Under the pieces are notes generated by a model that searched no databases, was not told where the DNA came from, and was given only the letters and a program-made list of their open reading frames with translations. A stretch of 64,000 bases of DNA. Origin: Minisyncoccota bacterium. GTDB lineage: Bacteria; Patescibacteriota; Minisyncoccia; Minisyncoccales; Minisyncoccaceae. The stretch is taken from assembly GCA_028704755.1 (NCBI GenBank), contig JAQWEU010000001.1, positions 1-64,000 on the forward strand, in the 5' to 3' direction. Below are positions 1 through 6,562 of the stretch, one piece after another (the first letter of the stretch is position 1; every line of letters begins with the position of its first letter). A program made the position numbers and the translations under genes.

Positions 1-1225
1 TGACCAACACGTACCAACTATCAACGGCGTAATATAGTAACGGAGAATCACACCTCCAGCAATGAGGATATTCATGCGTTATTAACTGCTCTTTATAGGA
101 GATGCCATTCTCTTTCAAGTAATTTATAATCTTTGGATCCGCATCTTTAACGAATAATCCTGCGAATTCAACGACATGATCGGTGAATGAGCCGCTCTCA
201 TCGACTAAGTGGAAAAATGGAATATTGTTCTGTCTAGATATCTGGAAGTCATCCTCTCCATGCATCGGGTTTATATGGACAATGCCTGTTCCGTCTTCAT
301 CCGTAACAAAGCTCCCTATGAGCACTTGATAACAATTCCTAGGATCGATCTCTTTCTCATCATTGAAAGCTTTTTCCAAGTAACCGAACATCGGCTGATA
401 TCTCATACCAGCCAAGTCCCTTCCTTTGAATTCGGAAATTACGGCATAATCCCCATCCAGAACAGATAACCTGTTCTTTGCTAGGACATATTTCTCGCCA
501 TTATTCTCAACGAGACAATAGTCCATATTCTCATTAACTGCTAAGGCAAGATTACCCGGCAGAGTCCAAGGAGTCGTCGTCCAGACAAGGAAAGAAGCGC
601 CTTCAAACCTATCAGATCCAATAATCTTGAATTTGACATACACTGACCTATCCCTCACTTCTTTATACCCCTGATTGACTTCAAAATTAGAAATAGTCGT
701 AGCACACCTAGGACAATATGGAGAAACCCTATAATTCTTTTCCACAAGTCCTTTATTCCATAAGTTCTTCAGTACCCACCAGACTGATTCAATATAATTA
801 TTGTCCATTGTCGAATATGCCTCTGAATAATCAGCCCATCTACCGACTCTTTTCAACGTCTCCTGGAAATCGCTGACACAAGCGAAAACAGAACTCTTGC
901 AGGCGTCATTGAACTTCCCTATCCCCAATTCCTCAATCTGTTTCTTGTTCTTGATGTCCAGCTCTTTTTCAATCAGATTCTCCACTGGCAGACCATGACA
1001 ATCCCAACCGACTCGACGAGGTATCTGATATCCTCGCATCGTCCAGTACCTAAGGACACTATCCTTGATAGTGGTCGCTAAAATATGGCCATAATGTGGT
1101 TTTCCAGTGGCAAAAGGAGGGCCATCATAAAAACTATAATACTGTGCCCCTTCCCTGTTCTTTATTGATTTGTGGAATATATCTTCCTTTTCCCAAAATT
1201 CTAGTATTTTTTCTTCTTTATTCAT
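1..1225 (-). CDS. ileS: Isoleucyl-tRNA synthetase, N-terminal part (cut by window edge)
   Basis: Charges tRNA-Ile with isoleucine in the cytoplasm. About 408 N-terminal residues are present; the C-terminal half, including KMSKS and the anticodon-binding region, lies outside the window. The class I HIGH motif is seen as PHYGHI within PPFATGKPHYGHIL, followed by RRVGWDCHGLPVE, and the start of the CP1 editing domain contains WTTTPWTLPGNLA. The PPFATG and GWDCHGLPVE style is that of the eukaryotic/archaeal-type (IleS2) enzymes, which are typically mupirocin-insensitive; that property is family knowledge, not seen here. The start ATG at 1225 overlaps the TGA of the upstream phosphatase gene (ATGA), so the two are probably translationally coupled. 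Confidence 0.96.
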   Translation of the reverse strand, partial: MNKEEKILEFWEKEDIFHKSIKNREGAQYYSFYDGPPFATGKPHYGHILATTIKDSVLRYWTMRGYQIPRRVGWDCHGLPVENLIEKELDIKNKKQIEELGIGKFNDACKSSVFACVSDFQETLKRVGRWADYSEAYSTMDNNYIESVWWVLKNLWNKGLVEKNYRVSPYCPRCATTISNFEVNQGYKEVRDRSVYVKFKIIGSDRFEGASFLVWTTTPWTLPGNLALAVNENMDYCLVENNGEKYVLAKNRLSVLDGDYAVISEFKGRDLAGMRYQPMFGYLEKAFNDEKEIDPRNCYQVLIGSFVTDEDGTGIVHINPMHGEDDFQISRQNNIPFFHLVDESGSFTDHVVEFAGLFVKDADPKIINYLKENGISYKEQLITHEYPHCWRCDSPLLYYAVDSWYVLV

Positions 1226-1809
1226 ATTTTTCTTACTTCCCCTGTTTTAATTATTTTACTGTAACCATCAAGTAGTTCCTGATCGCTCAAGCCGTTCAGA
1301 GTTCCTTCTAATAACCATAAAGGATTACTGTGAGAAACTATTAAAATCGTCTTATTATCATACTTTTTTTCCAGTTCATCAAGACATTCAATCACTCTAT
1401 TCCGGCAATCGTTCCAGCTTTCTCCTTCTGGTGGAGCGATTTCGAAGGCTCTTATCTTGTCATTGTCATAATAATTCCAGACTTCTTTCTTATCTTTCTG
1501 GCAGAAGACCCCCCAATTGCTGTCCCTTAACCTCGCATCGTAAATAATCTTTTCCTTATCATGGTTGATAACTGAAGCTACTTCTGCCGCTGTCTGCCTA
1601 GTCCTTAAGGTATCTGAGCATATGATCAGATCAATTCCCTTATCCTTTAGATATTGACCAGCTTCTTTGGACTCTTCAATTCCCTTCTCTATCAAGCAAC
1701 AAGGAGGAATATCGTCGGGGTATCCATAAACAATGTCTTTCTTTTCTGTCTGATGGATATTCTTTCCATGCCTGAGAAGGTAATATTCATTATTCAATGA
1801 TTTTTTCAT
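1222..1809 (-). CDS. Histidine phosphatase family protein (phosphoglycerate mutase-like)
   Basis: Single-domain histidine phosphatase of the PGAM/CobC/SixA type. The N-terminal catalytic motif LLRHGKN carries the phospho-accepting histidine, and the second histidine sits in IVSHSNP near the C-terminus; ICSDTLRTRQTA supplies the usual arginine. The substrate cannot be told. A start further upstream (TTG, 1845) is open, but ATG 1809 is preferred: TTGAAT (1845-1840), 17 bases, TATTTT (1822-1817) places transcription start about one base before this ATG, so the mRNA would be leaderless. It shares an ATGA overlap with ileS downstream. Confidence 0.85.
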   Translation of the reverse strand: MKKSLNNEYYLLRHGKNIHQTEKKDIVYGYPDDIPPCCLIEKGIEESKEAGQYLKDKGIDLIICSDTLRTRQTAAEVASVINHDKEKIIYDARLRDSNWGVFCQKDKKEVWNYYDNDKIRAFEIAPPEGESWNDCRNRVIECLDELEKKYDNKTILIVSHSNPLWLLEGTLNGLSDQELLDGYSKIIKTGEVRKI

Positions 1810-1815
1810 TGTCTT

Positions 1816-1845
1816 AAAAATAACATCTTTTATCTTTTTATTCAA
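1816..1845 (-). promoter_or_regulatory. Promoter of the phosphatase-ileS unit (leaderless)
   Basis: TTGAAT at 1845-1840, spacer of 17, TATTTT at 1822-1817, then 7 bases to ATG 1809. Seen directly; promoter activity is inferred. Confidence 0.5.
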
Positions 1846-1856
1846 TCTTTTGGAAT

Positions 1857-1881
1857 AAAAAACACTTGAAATTCAAGTGTT
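1857..1881 (-). terminator. Rho-independent terminator after the first REC-kinase gene
   Basis: AACACTTGAA/ATTCAAGTGTT stem on the minus strand followed by six U (1862-1857). It overlaps the stop codon of the REC-kinase gene and isolates it from the phosphatase-ileS unit. Confidence 0.8.
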
Positions 1882-2931
1882 AAAATGTTTTCTATATCTA
1901 TAGCGGATTTCGGGGACAGTAATGGTGAAATTTGCACCACTGCCATTCCCGTCTTCGCCTATGGATATATTTACCTTTCTCAGTATCTTTTTGCAAAAAG
2001 CAAGGCCGAAGCCAGTGTTCTTTCCATATCCTTCATCGAACATGATCTTTTTCTCATCTGTTGGTATGCCGCAACCATTGTCATGTATTTCGATAACTAG
2101 ATAGTCGTGCTCCCTGAAAGAGCTGAACTTTATACGGTTAGCCCTGCCATGCCTGACAGCATTCTCGCACAAGTTGTAAAAAACTTTTTCAATAAGGCGA
2201 TCGCTGAACAGCTCCAGGTCGTCGGGAATATCATTAATAACTTCTATCTTATACGATATCTGCCTCTTGATCTTCTCGATGATCGGATGGATTGCATTCC
2301 AATTCGGCTTTGAGTGTCCGAAATTGTAGTAATCTACCGCATAATTCAGGATATCAAGTGTCAATCTCTGACAATTAGAAATATTCCTTACCAATCCCCT
2401 GATCTCTGAATCCGATGTCGTGATATCAATAGCTTCTGCTGTCATTCCGATAACTGTCAGATTATTCTTGATATCGTGTACGCTGACACTGAACATCGCT
2501 CCGAAACTATCTATCATAGCCATCTCATTGAGAGCTCTTCTGTCTTCAACGATAGCTTGCAAGGACTGAAGAGTACTACCAGTCTTATCGCTAATGATAG
2601 CAGATTTTTCTAAATAGTAATCGGCTCCATTGTTGATTGCTTCGACAGCAATTACCCTATCATCAACTCCAGTGATTATCACGAAAGGAATGCAACTCTT
2701 TCTTACCTTCCTTACGTACTTAAGAAACGATATGCCATTGTCTCCGACAAGAGCGTAATCGCTAATTACAAGATCAAATGACTGGTTGTCAAATAATCTT
2801 ATTGCTTCCTCAACCGTTGCAGCATAAACAACTTCTATTGGGGCTTTATGCTCTTCAATAGAAAATATTGTTAGCTCGAAGAAATTCTTGTCATCGTCCA
2901 GGTAAAGGATCCTCATCTTATCAATAGTCAT
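1873..2931 (-). CDS. Cytosolic response regulator receiver-histidine kinase fusion (A)
   Basis: Reverse-order signalling protein: a receiver domain at the N-terminus (acidic pocket LDDD, phospho-acceptor Asp58 in ISDYAL, Lys109), a linker, then a kinase core with phospho-histidine His152 in SVHDIKNNL, N box NLCENAVRHG (about residue 255), G1 box DNGCGIP and G2 box GFGLAFC. No membrane segment or input domain is present, so it probably receives phosphate or a signal through its REC domain and acts as an intermediate. Start: the second ATG (2931) is chosen because TTGTAA-N16-TATAAT ends 10 bases before it, giving a nearly leaderless mRNA; GGAGG lies between the two ATGs. About 31% alike by eye to its upstream neighbour, so the pair looks like an old tandem duplication. 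Confidence 0.88.
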   Translation of the reverse strand: MTIDKMRILYLDDDKNFFELTIFSIEEHKAPIEVVYAATVEEAIRLFDNQSFDLVISDYALVGDNGISFLKYVRKVRKSCIPFVIITGVDDRVIAVEAINNGADYYLEKSAIISDKTGSTLQSLQAIVEDRRALNEMAMIDSFGAMFSVSVHDIKNNLTVIGMTAEAIDITTSDSEIRGLVRNISNCQRLTLDILNYAVDYYNFGHSKPNWNAIHPIIEKIKRQISYKIEVINDIPDDLELFSDRLIEKVFYNLCENAVRHGRANRIKFSSFREHDYLVIEIHDNGCGIPTDEKKIMFDEGYGKNTGFGLAFCKKILRKVNISIGEDGNGSGANFTITVPEIRYRYRKHFNT

Positions 2932-2941
2932 CACTGCCTCC

Positions 2942-2969
2942 ATTATAGGTACTATTTCCTAGCTTACAA
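2942..2969 (-). promoter_or_regulatory. Promoter of REC-kinase gene A
   Basis: TTGTAA, 16-base spacer, TATAAT on the minus strand, with the -10 box 10 bases from ATG 2931. The predicted transcript starts 2-4 bases before the start codon. Confidence 0.6.
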
Positions 2970-2989
2970 TCTTTTATGGAAAAGTCAAT

Positions 2990-3013
2990 AAAAAAAGAGC
3001 ACTAAATAGTGCT
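2990..3013 (-). terminator. Terminator after REC-kinase gene B
   Basis: Stem AGCACT/AGTGCT with a four-base loop, then CTTTTTTT on the minus strand. The stem contains the stop codon (TAG, 3004-3002) of the upstream gene. Confidence 0.8.
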
Positions 3014-4093
3014 TAATCTCCTATAGTTCCTCTCGGGAACGATCATCTCGAACCTAGCTCCTTTTCCACTAACTCCATTTTCAATTATCTTGATATTCGT
3101 CATGGATAATACTTCTGAACAAAAGAACAGTCCGTACCCAGTATTATTACCAAAGCCTTTATTGAAAATCAGGTTCTTGCATTCCATCGATATGCCTATA
3201 CCATCATCAACGATTGAGATCACAAGCGAACCTTCATGCAGATAGACTCTGAAACTAAGCATCGTAGCCTTTCCATGTGATAAGGAATTATCGATGATAT
3301 TGTAAAAAACCTTTTCCAATAATCTGTCGGCATATATAGAAAAATTCTCTTTGAGATCGTTAACTATGCCGATTTTCGGACTGAATTGATCCGCTAACTT
3401 ATCGATAATCGGACCAATTGGCTGCCAACAGAAATTGCAATTCTCCAGCTGCTGGTAATCGCCGAGAAAGCTTAGGAAATCCTCAATATTCTCAGTCGAA
3501 TAAAGAATATCATCTAATTTCTTACTCAAATCATTAGTTTCGCCTATCGCTAACTTTGCTGAATCAACAGAAAGATTTATGATGGTCAGACAGTTCTTGA
3601 TGTCATGTATAGTGATATCATAGGCCATACCTATCTTCTTCCTTATATCCGTCTCAGAATAGATCAGGCAATTATGCAACCTCTTCCTGATCACATTCTC
3701 TAGACGATAAAATAGATTATTGAAATTAGTATCCTCTCCTGAAAAGATATTCTGCTTTTCGAAATAGAAATTGGCTCCATTGTTCAAAGCCTCAATGGCA
3801 ACATCCTTGCTATCAACCCCGGTCAAGAAAATGACAGGGACAGTGTTGCACCTACTACGGACATATTTCAAAAATTCGATACCGTTTTCTCCTGGTAAAT
3901 AGTAATCGCATATTATAGCGTCGAAATGCTCAGCATTAAATACCTGCTTGGCACCACTAACATCTTTTGCGTTCACTATACTGAAATGAGGGAAATACAT
4001 CATGGCATGCTCTTTTACGATATTGTAAAAGAATTCCTCATCTTCTAGATACAAAACCTTGTAATCAATCCTTTTTGATTGCTCTTCATTCAT
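3002..4093 (-). CDS. Cytosolic response regulator receiver-histidine kinase fusion (B)
   Basis: Same architecture as its downstream neighbour: REC domain with acidic residues LEDEE and phospho-acceptor Asp63 in ICDYYLPG, Lys near FYFEK, then His163 in TIHDIKNCL, N box NIIDNSLSHG, G1 DDGIGIS and G2 GYGLFFC. No transmembrane or sensor domain. A GTG start at 4153 is open, but ATG 4093 has AAAGGTGG eight bases upstream and a promoter (TTGACT-N16-TATTTT, about 4151-4124) lies between the two candidates, so the shorter form is used. Unlike gene A it has an ordinary leader with a Shine-Dalgarno site. Confidence 0.88.
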   Translation of the reverse strand: MNEEQSKRIDYKVLYLEDEEFFYNIVKEHAMMYFPHFSIVNAKDVSGAKQVFNAEHFDAIICDYYLPGENGIEFLKYVRSRCNTVPVIFLTGVDSKDVAIEALNNGANFYFEKQNIFSGEDTNFNNLFYRLENVIRKRLHNCLIYSETDIRKKIGMAYDITIHDIKNCLTIINLSVDSAKLAIGETNDLSKKLDDILYSTENIEDFLSFLGDYQQLENCNFCWQPIGPIIDKLADQFSPKIGIVNDLKENFSIYADRLLEKVFYNIIDNSLSHGKATMLSFRVYLHEGSLVISIVDDGIGISMECKNLIFNKGFGNNTGYGLFFCSEVLSMTNIKIIENGVSGKGARFEMIVPERNYRRLSTI

Positions 4094-4123
4094 TTTTATC
4101 CACCTTTCAAAGTCCTTCCTTAA

Positions 4124-4151
4124 AAATACAGTTTTTCCTAGAAAAGTCAAC
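4124..4151 (-). promoter_or_regulatory. Promoter of REC-kinase gene B
   Basis: TTGACT, 16-base spacer, TATTTT on the minus strand, followed by a short leader with Shine-Dalgarno AAAGGTGG before ATG 4093. Confidence 0.5.
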
Positions 4152-4152
4152 A

Positions 4153-5295
4153 CTACTCTAATCCAAGTTTTTTTGCCATTTCGAATAGATTATTCCTAGC
4201 GTTATTATCTTTCTGACAATTTATCATGCCCATACAATCAGCTTCTGCTAAATAGACTAGATCCTTCACCTTGGCAGGAAAGATCCTTTTCGATAAATCA
4301 GTCACTTCCTTTTCAGTGAACTTGTCATTATGGGTGAACATATGCTCAGAAACAAGGATAACGACTTTCTTAGCGATGTCCTTGGGCACTCCGATAGAAC
4401 TTAAGAATACCTTTGTCGGAATCTTTCCTTCCTTGTCATGCCCTTTGGTAGTAATTACTCCATCAACCATCTTGGTGGCAATAGGCTTCCCCAAGTCATG
4501 GCAAAGGCAAGATAACATAAGGGTCAAAGCATCATCTTCGTCAAGGTTATGCCTCCTGCAAATTATCGCTCCCGCATCGATAACCATTTTCGTATGAGTC
4601 CAAGCATCACCTTCTTGATGCCATTTCGGGTTCTGCCCCACTCCTACTAAATCATCTATCTCTGTGTGTGCCTTTTTCAATATGCCCATCCCCCTTAAAT
4701 ATTCTATGCCGATACTTGGAACAGAGGAATTCAACAAAAGGTCTTTCCAATAGCTGAAACGGAAATCTTTTTTGAAATCGATCAGCAGCGATATGACATC
4801 TAGATCAGTAATATCCTTATCGATCCTAAATCCTAATTGACTAGCCAGTTGTATGGATCTGAAGATATTGAATATGTCTGATTTGAAAATAGCTTGGTCT
4901 GTATAACGTATAAAGCCTTGTTGGATATCAATAAGACCCTCGAAATAGTCCTTCAATTCCCCCGTATCAAGATCCAAGAAGAGCGAATCCAAGATAATGC
5001 CTTTGTTCCTTGCGGAATCCATCATTCCTATTTTCACAATAGATATTCCCACCCCTTCAAGATAGTAGATGCCCTTTTCTTTTTCATAGGCAATACCCAT
5101 GCTCTTAAGGATATCTTTAAAACCTTCTTCTGAAATATCATATATTTCGATATCTAAGTTATCTGAGAATGAATCATATCCAAATCTTCGCAGGGCTTCG
5201 GATAAGGCAAAATCCTTTACAGCAAAAACTCTTCCTTTCTTCTTGACTACTTGATTGATCAATTTCGATAAGTTCCTTGAGATGATGTCTTCCAT
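4153..5295 (-). CDS. HD-domain protein with CCA-nucleotidyltransferase-like architecture
   Basis: 380 residues. The N-terminal part follows the layout of class II tRNA nucleotidyltransferases/poly(A) polymerases, but the usual GGxVRD signature reads FAVKDFAL and the metal-binding DxD region reads NLDIEIYD, so catalysis is doubtful. The C-terminal half is an HD phosphohydrolase domain: His in AWTHTKM, then LSCLCHDLGKP with the HD pair, TKGHDKEG, and SEHM. The HD domain looks intact and could act on cyclic or 2',3'-phosphates. It may be a divergent CCA-adding enzyme or an HD hydrolase that retains a dead transferase domain. It ends next to REC-kinase gene B, with that gene's promoter at its 3' end. 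Confidence 0.65.
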   Translation of the reverse strand: MEDIISRNLSKLINQVVKKKGRVFAVKDFALSEALRRFGYDSFSDNLDIEIYDISEEGFKDILKSMGIAYEKEKGIYYLEGVGISIVKIGMMDSARNKGIILDSLFLDLDTGELKDYFEGLIDIQQGFIRYTDQAIFKSDIFNIFRSIQLASQLGFRIDKDITDLDVISLLIDFKKDFRFSYWKDLLLNSSVPSIGIEYLRGMGILKKAHTEIDDLVGVGQNPKWHQEGDAWTHTKMVIDAGAIICRRHNLDEDDALTLMLSCLCHDLGKPIATKMVDGVITTKGHDKEGKIPTKVFLSSIGVPKDIAKKVVILVSEHMFTHNDKFTEKEVTDLSKRIFPAKVKDLVYLAEADCMGMINCQKDNNARNNLFEMAKKLGLE

Positions 5296-5353
5296 TTTTA
5301 TATATGTTAATGATTATTGATTAAATCTTATCAAAATTAGGACTAAAAAACAA

Positions 5354-5377
5354 TAAAAAAAAGAGGTAAAACCTCTA
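5354..5377 (-). terminator. Terminator of the unknown gene at 5375-5950
   Basis: AGAGGT/ACCTCT stem with a short loop, then eight U on the minus strand. The stem overlaps the TAG stop. Confidence 0.8.
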
Positions 5378-5950
5378 TCTTCTGAAAGCATCGAAAAAGT
5401 CCAATGCTTTGGGGGCATAATAACATACCCCTTCCTGTCCACGAAGCTTCATCAGAGCTGCTTTAGCCGGAGGACAATACTGCCCTGCTTCTCCAGCATC
5501 CCCTTTAAATGGTGTTGTCGTCTTAAGACTGGCAAACCCATCACCTTCAAGGACCTCACAGAGAATAACCTCGATACCTGCTGAACTGGCATTCACGAAT
5601 GCCACACTCTTTGGCACATTGAAGTGTGCTGCAAATATCTGGTCATTAACCTGATCCTTCTGCAACCAATAAGGTCGCAGTGGTTTGGCGGACTTTGCTC
5701 CGCACACGACCGAAGCGATTCCTTCGTATGGCAACATCTCTTCTGTCTTCAACATGATCTCGTACGCCATCTCCTGGATCTGTTCTGGGATATAGAATGC
5801 ATCACTTCTCGTTATCCCTTTCGTCAGAGTAACAAAAACTGAGCTATCCCGCCTGCTCGTCTCAACGATATTTCCATCCTTCTTAAGGATAGAAATCATC
5901 TCTTGTCTCTCCTCAGGATCGGAGAGATTGATCTTTGCTCTTAGAATCAT
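5375..5950 (-). CDS. Hypothetical protein behind a structured leader
   Basis: 191 residues, not recognised. It is soluble, without signal peptide or membrane segment, with motifs such as SRRDSSVFV, FNVPKSVAFVNAS and DAGEAGQYCPPAKAAL, and scattered cysteines. ATG 5950 is chosen because GGTGGT lies just upstream and because a rho-independent terminator hairpin (5971-6028) sits in front of it. The frame stays open upstream to an ATG at 6058 and beyond, so an N-terminal extension translated through the hairpin (a leader-peptide type control) cannot be excluded. It is monocistronic: its own promoter at 6126-6154 and its own terminator. Confidence 0.6.
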   Translation of the reverse strand: MILRAKINLSDPEERQEMISILKKDGNIVETSRRDSSVFVTLTKGITRSDAFYIPEQIQEMAYEIMLKTEEMLPYEGIASVVCGAKSAKPLRPYWLQKDQVNDQIFAAHFNVPKSVAFVNASSAGIEVILCEVLEGDGFASLKTTTPFKGDAGEAGQYCPPAKAALMKLRGQEGVCYYAPKALDFFDAFRR

Positions 5951-5970
5951 CTTGACCACCTTGACTGCTT

Positions 5971-6118
5971 TTAAAAAAACAGCAGCCCTGCTGAAACTTA
6001 TGATCAAATAAATCTCAGCGGGGCTGCTCTTGAAAAAAATCAAAGAACTGCTCCGCATAATAATAAATAATAAGCAAAAAAACAAAATGCTTATTACAAG
6101 AACTGTTACCAATTCCTG
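5971..6118 (-). promoter_or_regulatory. Candidate transcription attenuator leader
   Basis: The transcript from the promoter at 6154-6126 would have a leader of about 170 bases. It contains AATAAGCA...TGCTTATT (6095-6069) and then a strong terminator: AGCAGCCCCGCTGA (6028-6015) pairing with TCAGCAGGGCTGCT (5994-5981), followed by GTTTTTTT. Upstream GCGG (6056-6053) plus TTCTTTGA/TCAAGA can form a competing hairpin that ties up the CCCCGC arm of the terminator. Mutually exclusive stems of this kind are typical of riboswitches, protein-binding leaders and peptide-controlled attenuators; the ligand is unknown. Confidence 0.55.
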
Positions 6119-6125
6119 CGATTAA

Positions 6126-6154
6126 TATATAACAACAATATCAAATTATGTCAA
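6126..6154 (-). promoter_or_regulatory. Promoter of the attenuated unknown gene
   Basis: TTGACA (6154-6149), 17-base spacer, TATATA (6131-6126) on the minus strand: a close match to the housekeeping consensus. Confidence 0.65.
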
Positions 6155-6169
6155 TACATTTTGAGTAAA

Positions 6170-6197
6170 AATAAAAGGCCTTTTGTTTTCGGCCTAT
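6170..6197 (-). terminator. Terminator of the small-ORF transcription unit
   Basis: TAGGCC and GGCCTT arms around an A-rich loop, followed by TTTATTTTTA on the minus strand. Confidence 0.75.
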
Positions 6198-6235
6198 TAA
6201 GAGTCTTAACGCCACTCTACGGCGATTTTGTAAGA

Positions 6236-6439
6236 CTAGGAAGTTGGAAATGGGAGCCCTTTATTCATGAGACTCCAAGTATTAATGTCGTATACCGGGA
6301 AAAATCGGCAAGGTTTATTAGTCACTTTGCAGATGACTGGCCTTGAGCCAAATTTTTCCTTTGGAATGATCCAAACGGTCTCGAGATCAACGTTGTCAAA
6401 TTCTTGACAGCACCTTTCATTTCGACAGACTTCTTCCAA
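6236..6439 (-). CDS. Small cysteine-containing protein, hypothetical
   Basis: 67 residues, unrecognised, with cysteines at 5, 10, 11, 37 and 44. No membrane segment. It begins at TTG with GAGG eight bases upstream, and no in-frame ATG is available. Its reality is supported by its being flanked by a good promoter (TTGACA-N17-TATAGC, 6509-6481) and a terminator (6197-6170) that fit a single transcript of about 300 bases. The transcript could instead be a structured RNA; it does not show the RNase P or SRP signatures I looked for. Confidence 0.45.
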   Translation of the reverse strand: MEEVCRNERCCQEFDNVDLETVWIIPKEKFGSRPVICKVTNKPCRFFPVYDINTWSLMNKGLPFPTS

Positions 6440-6480
6440 GTGTTTTCCTCTGGGACTTTTGACGGCCCCGCAGAATCTTA

Positions 6481-6509
6481 GCTATACAAAAACTCTGCGG
6501 GACTGTCAA
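6481..6509 (-). promoter_or_regulatory. Promoter of the small-ORF unit
   Basis: TTGACA (6509-6504), 17 bases, TATAGC (6486-6481). CCGCAGA (in the spacer) and TCTGCGG (about 6469-6463) form an inverted repeat around the -10 box, a possible operator. Confidence 0.6.
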
Positions 6510-6562
6510 TATCCCAAATATCAAGCTTTTAAGCTATTTTGTCAATGGGATATGACCCCTGA

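Noticed and set aside
1885-2313. Plus-strand ORFs opposite the REC-kinase gene
   Set aside because: They mirror the codon pattern of the real gene and encode no recognisable protein.
6236-6509. RNase P RNA
   Set aside because: Conserved GAGGAAAGTCC-type core and other CR elements are not present; GAGGAAAAC is better read as a Shine-Dalgarno site.
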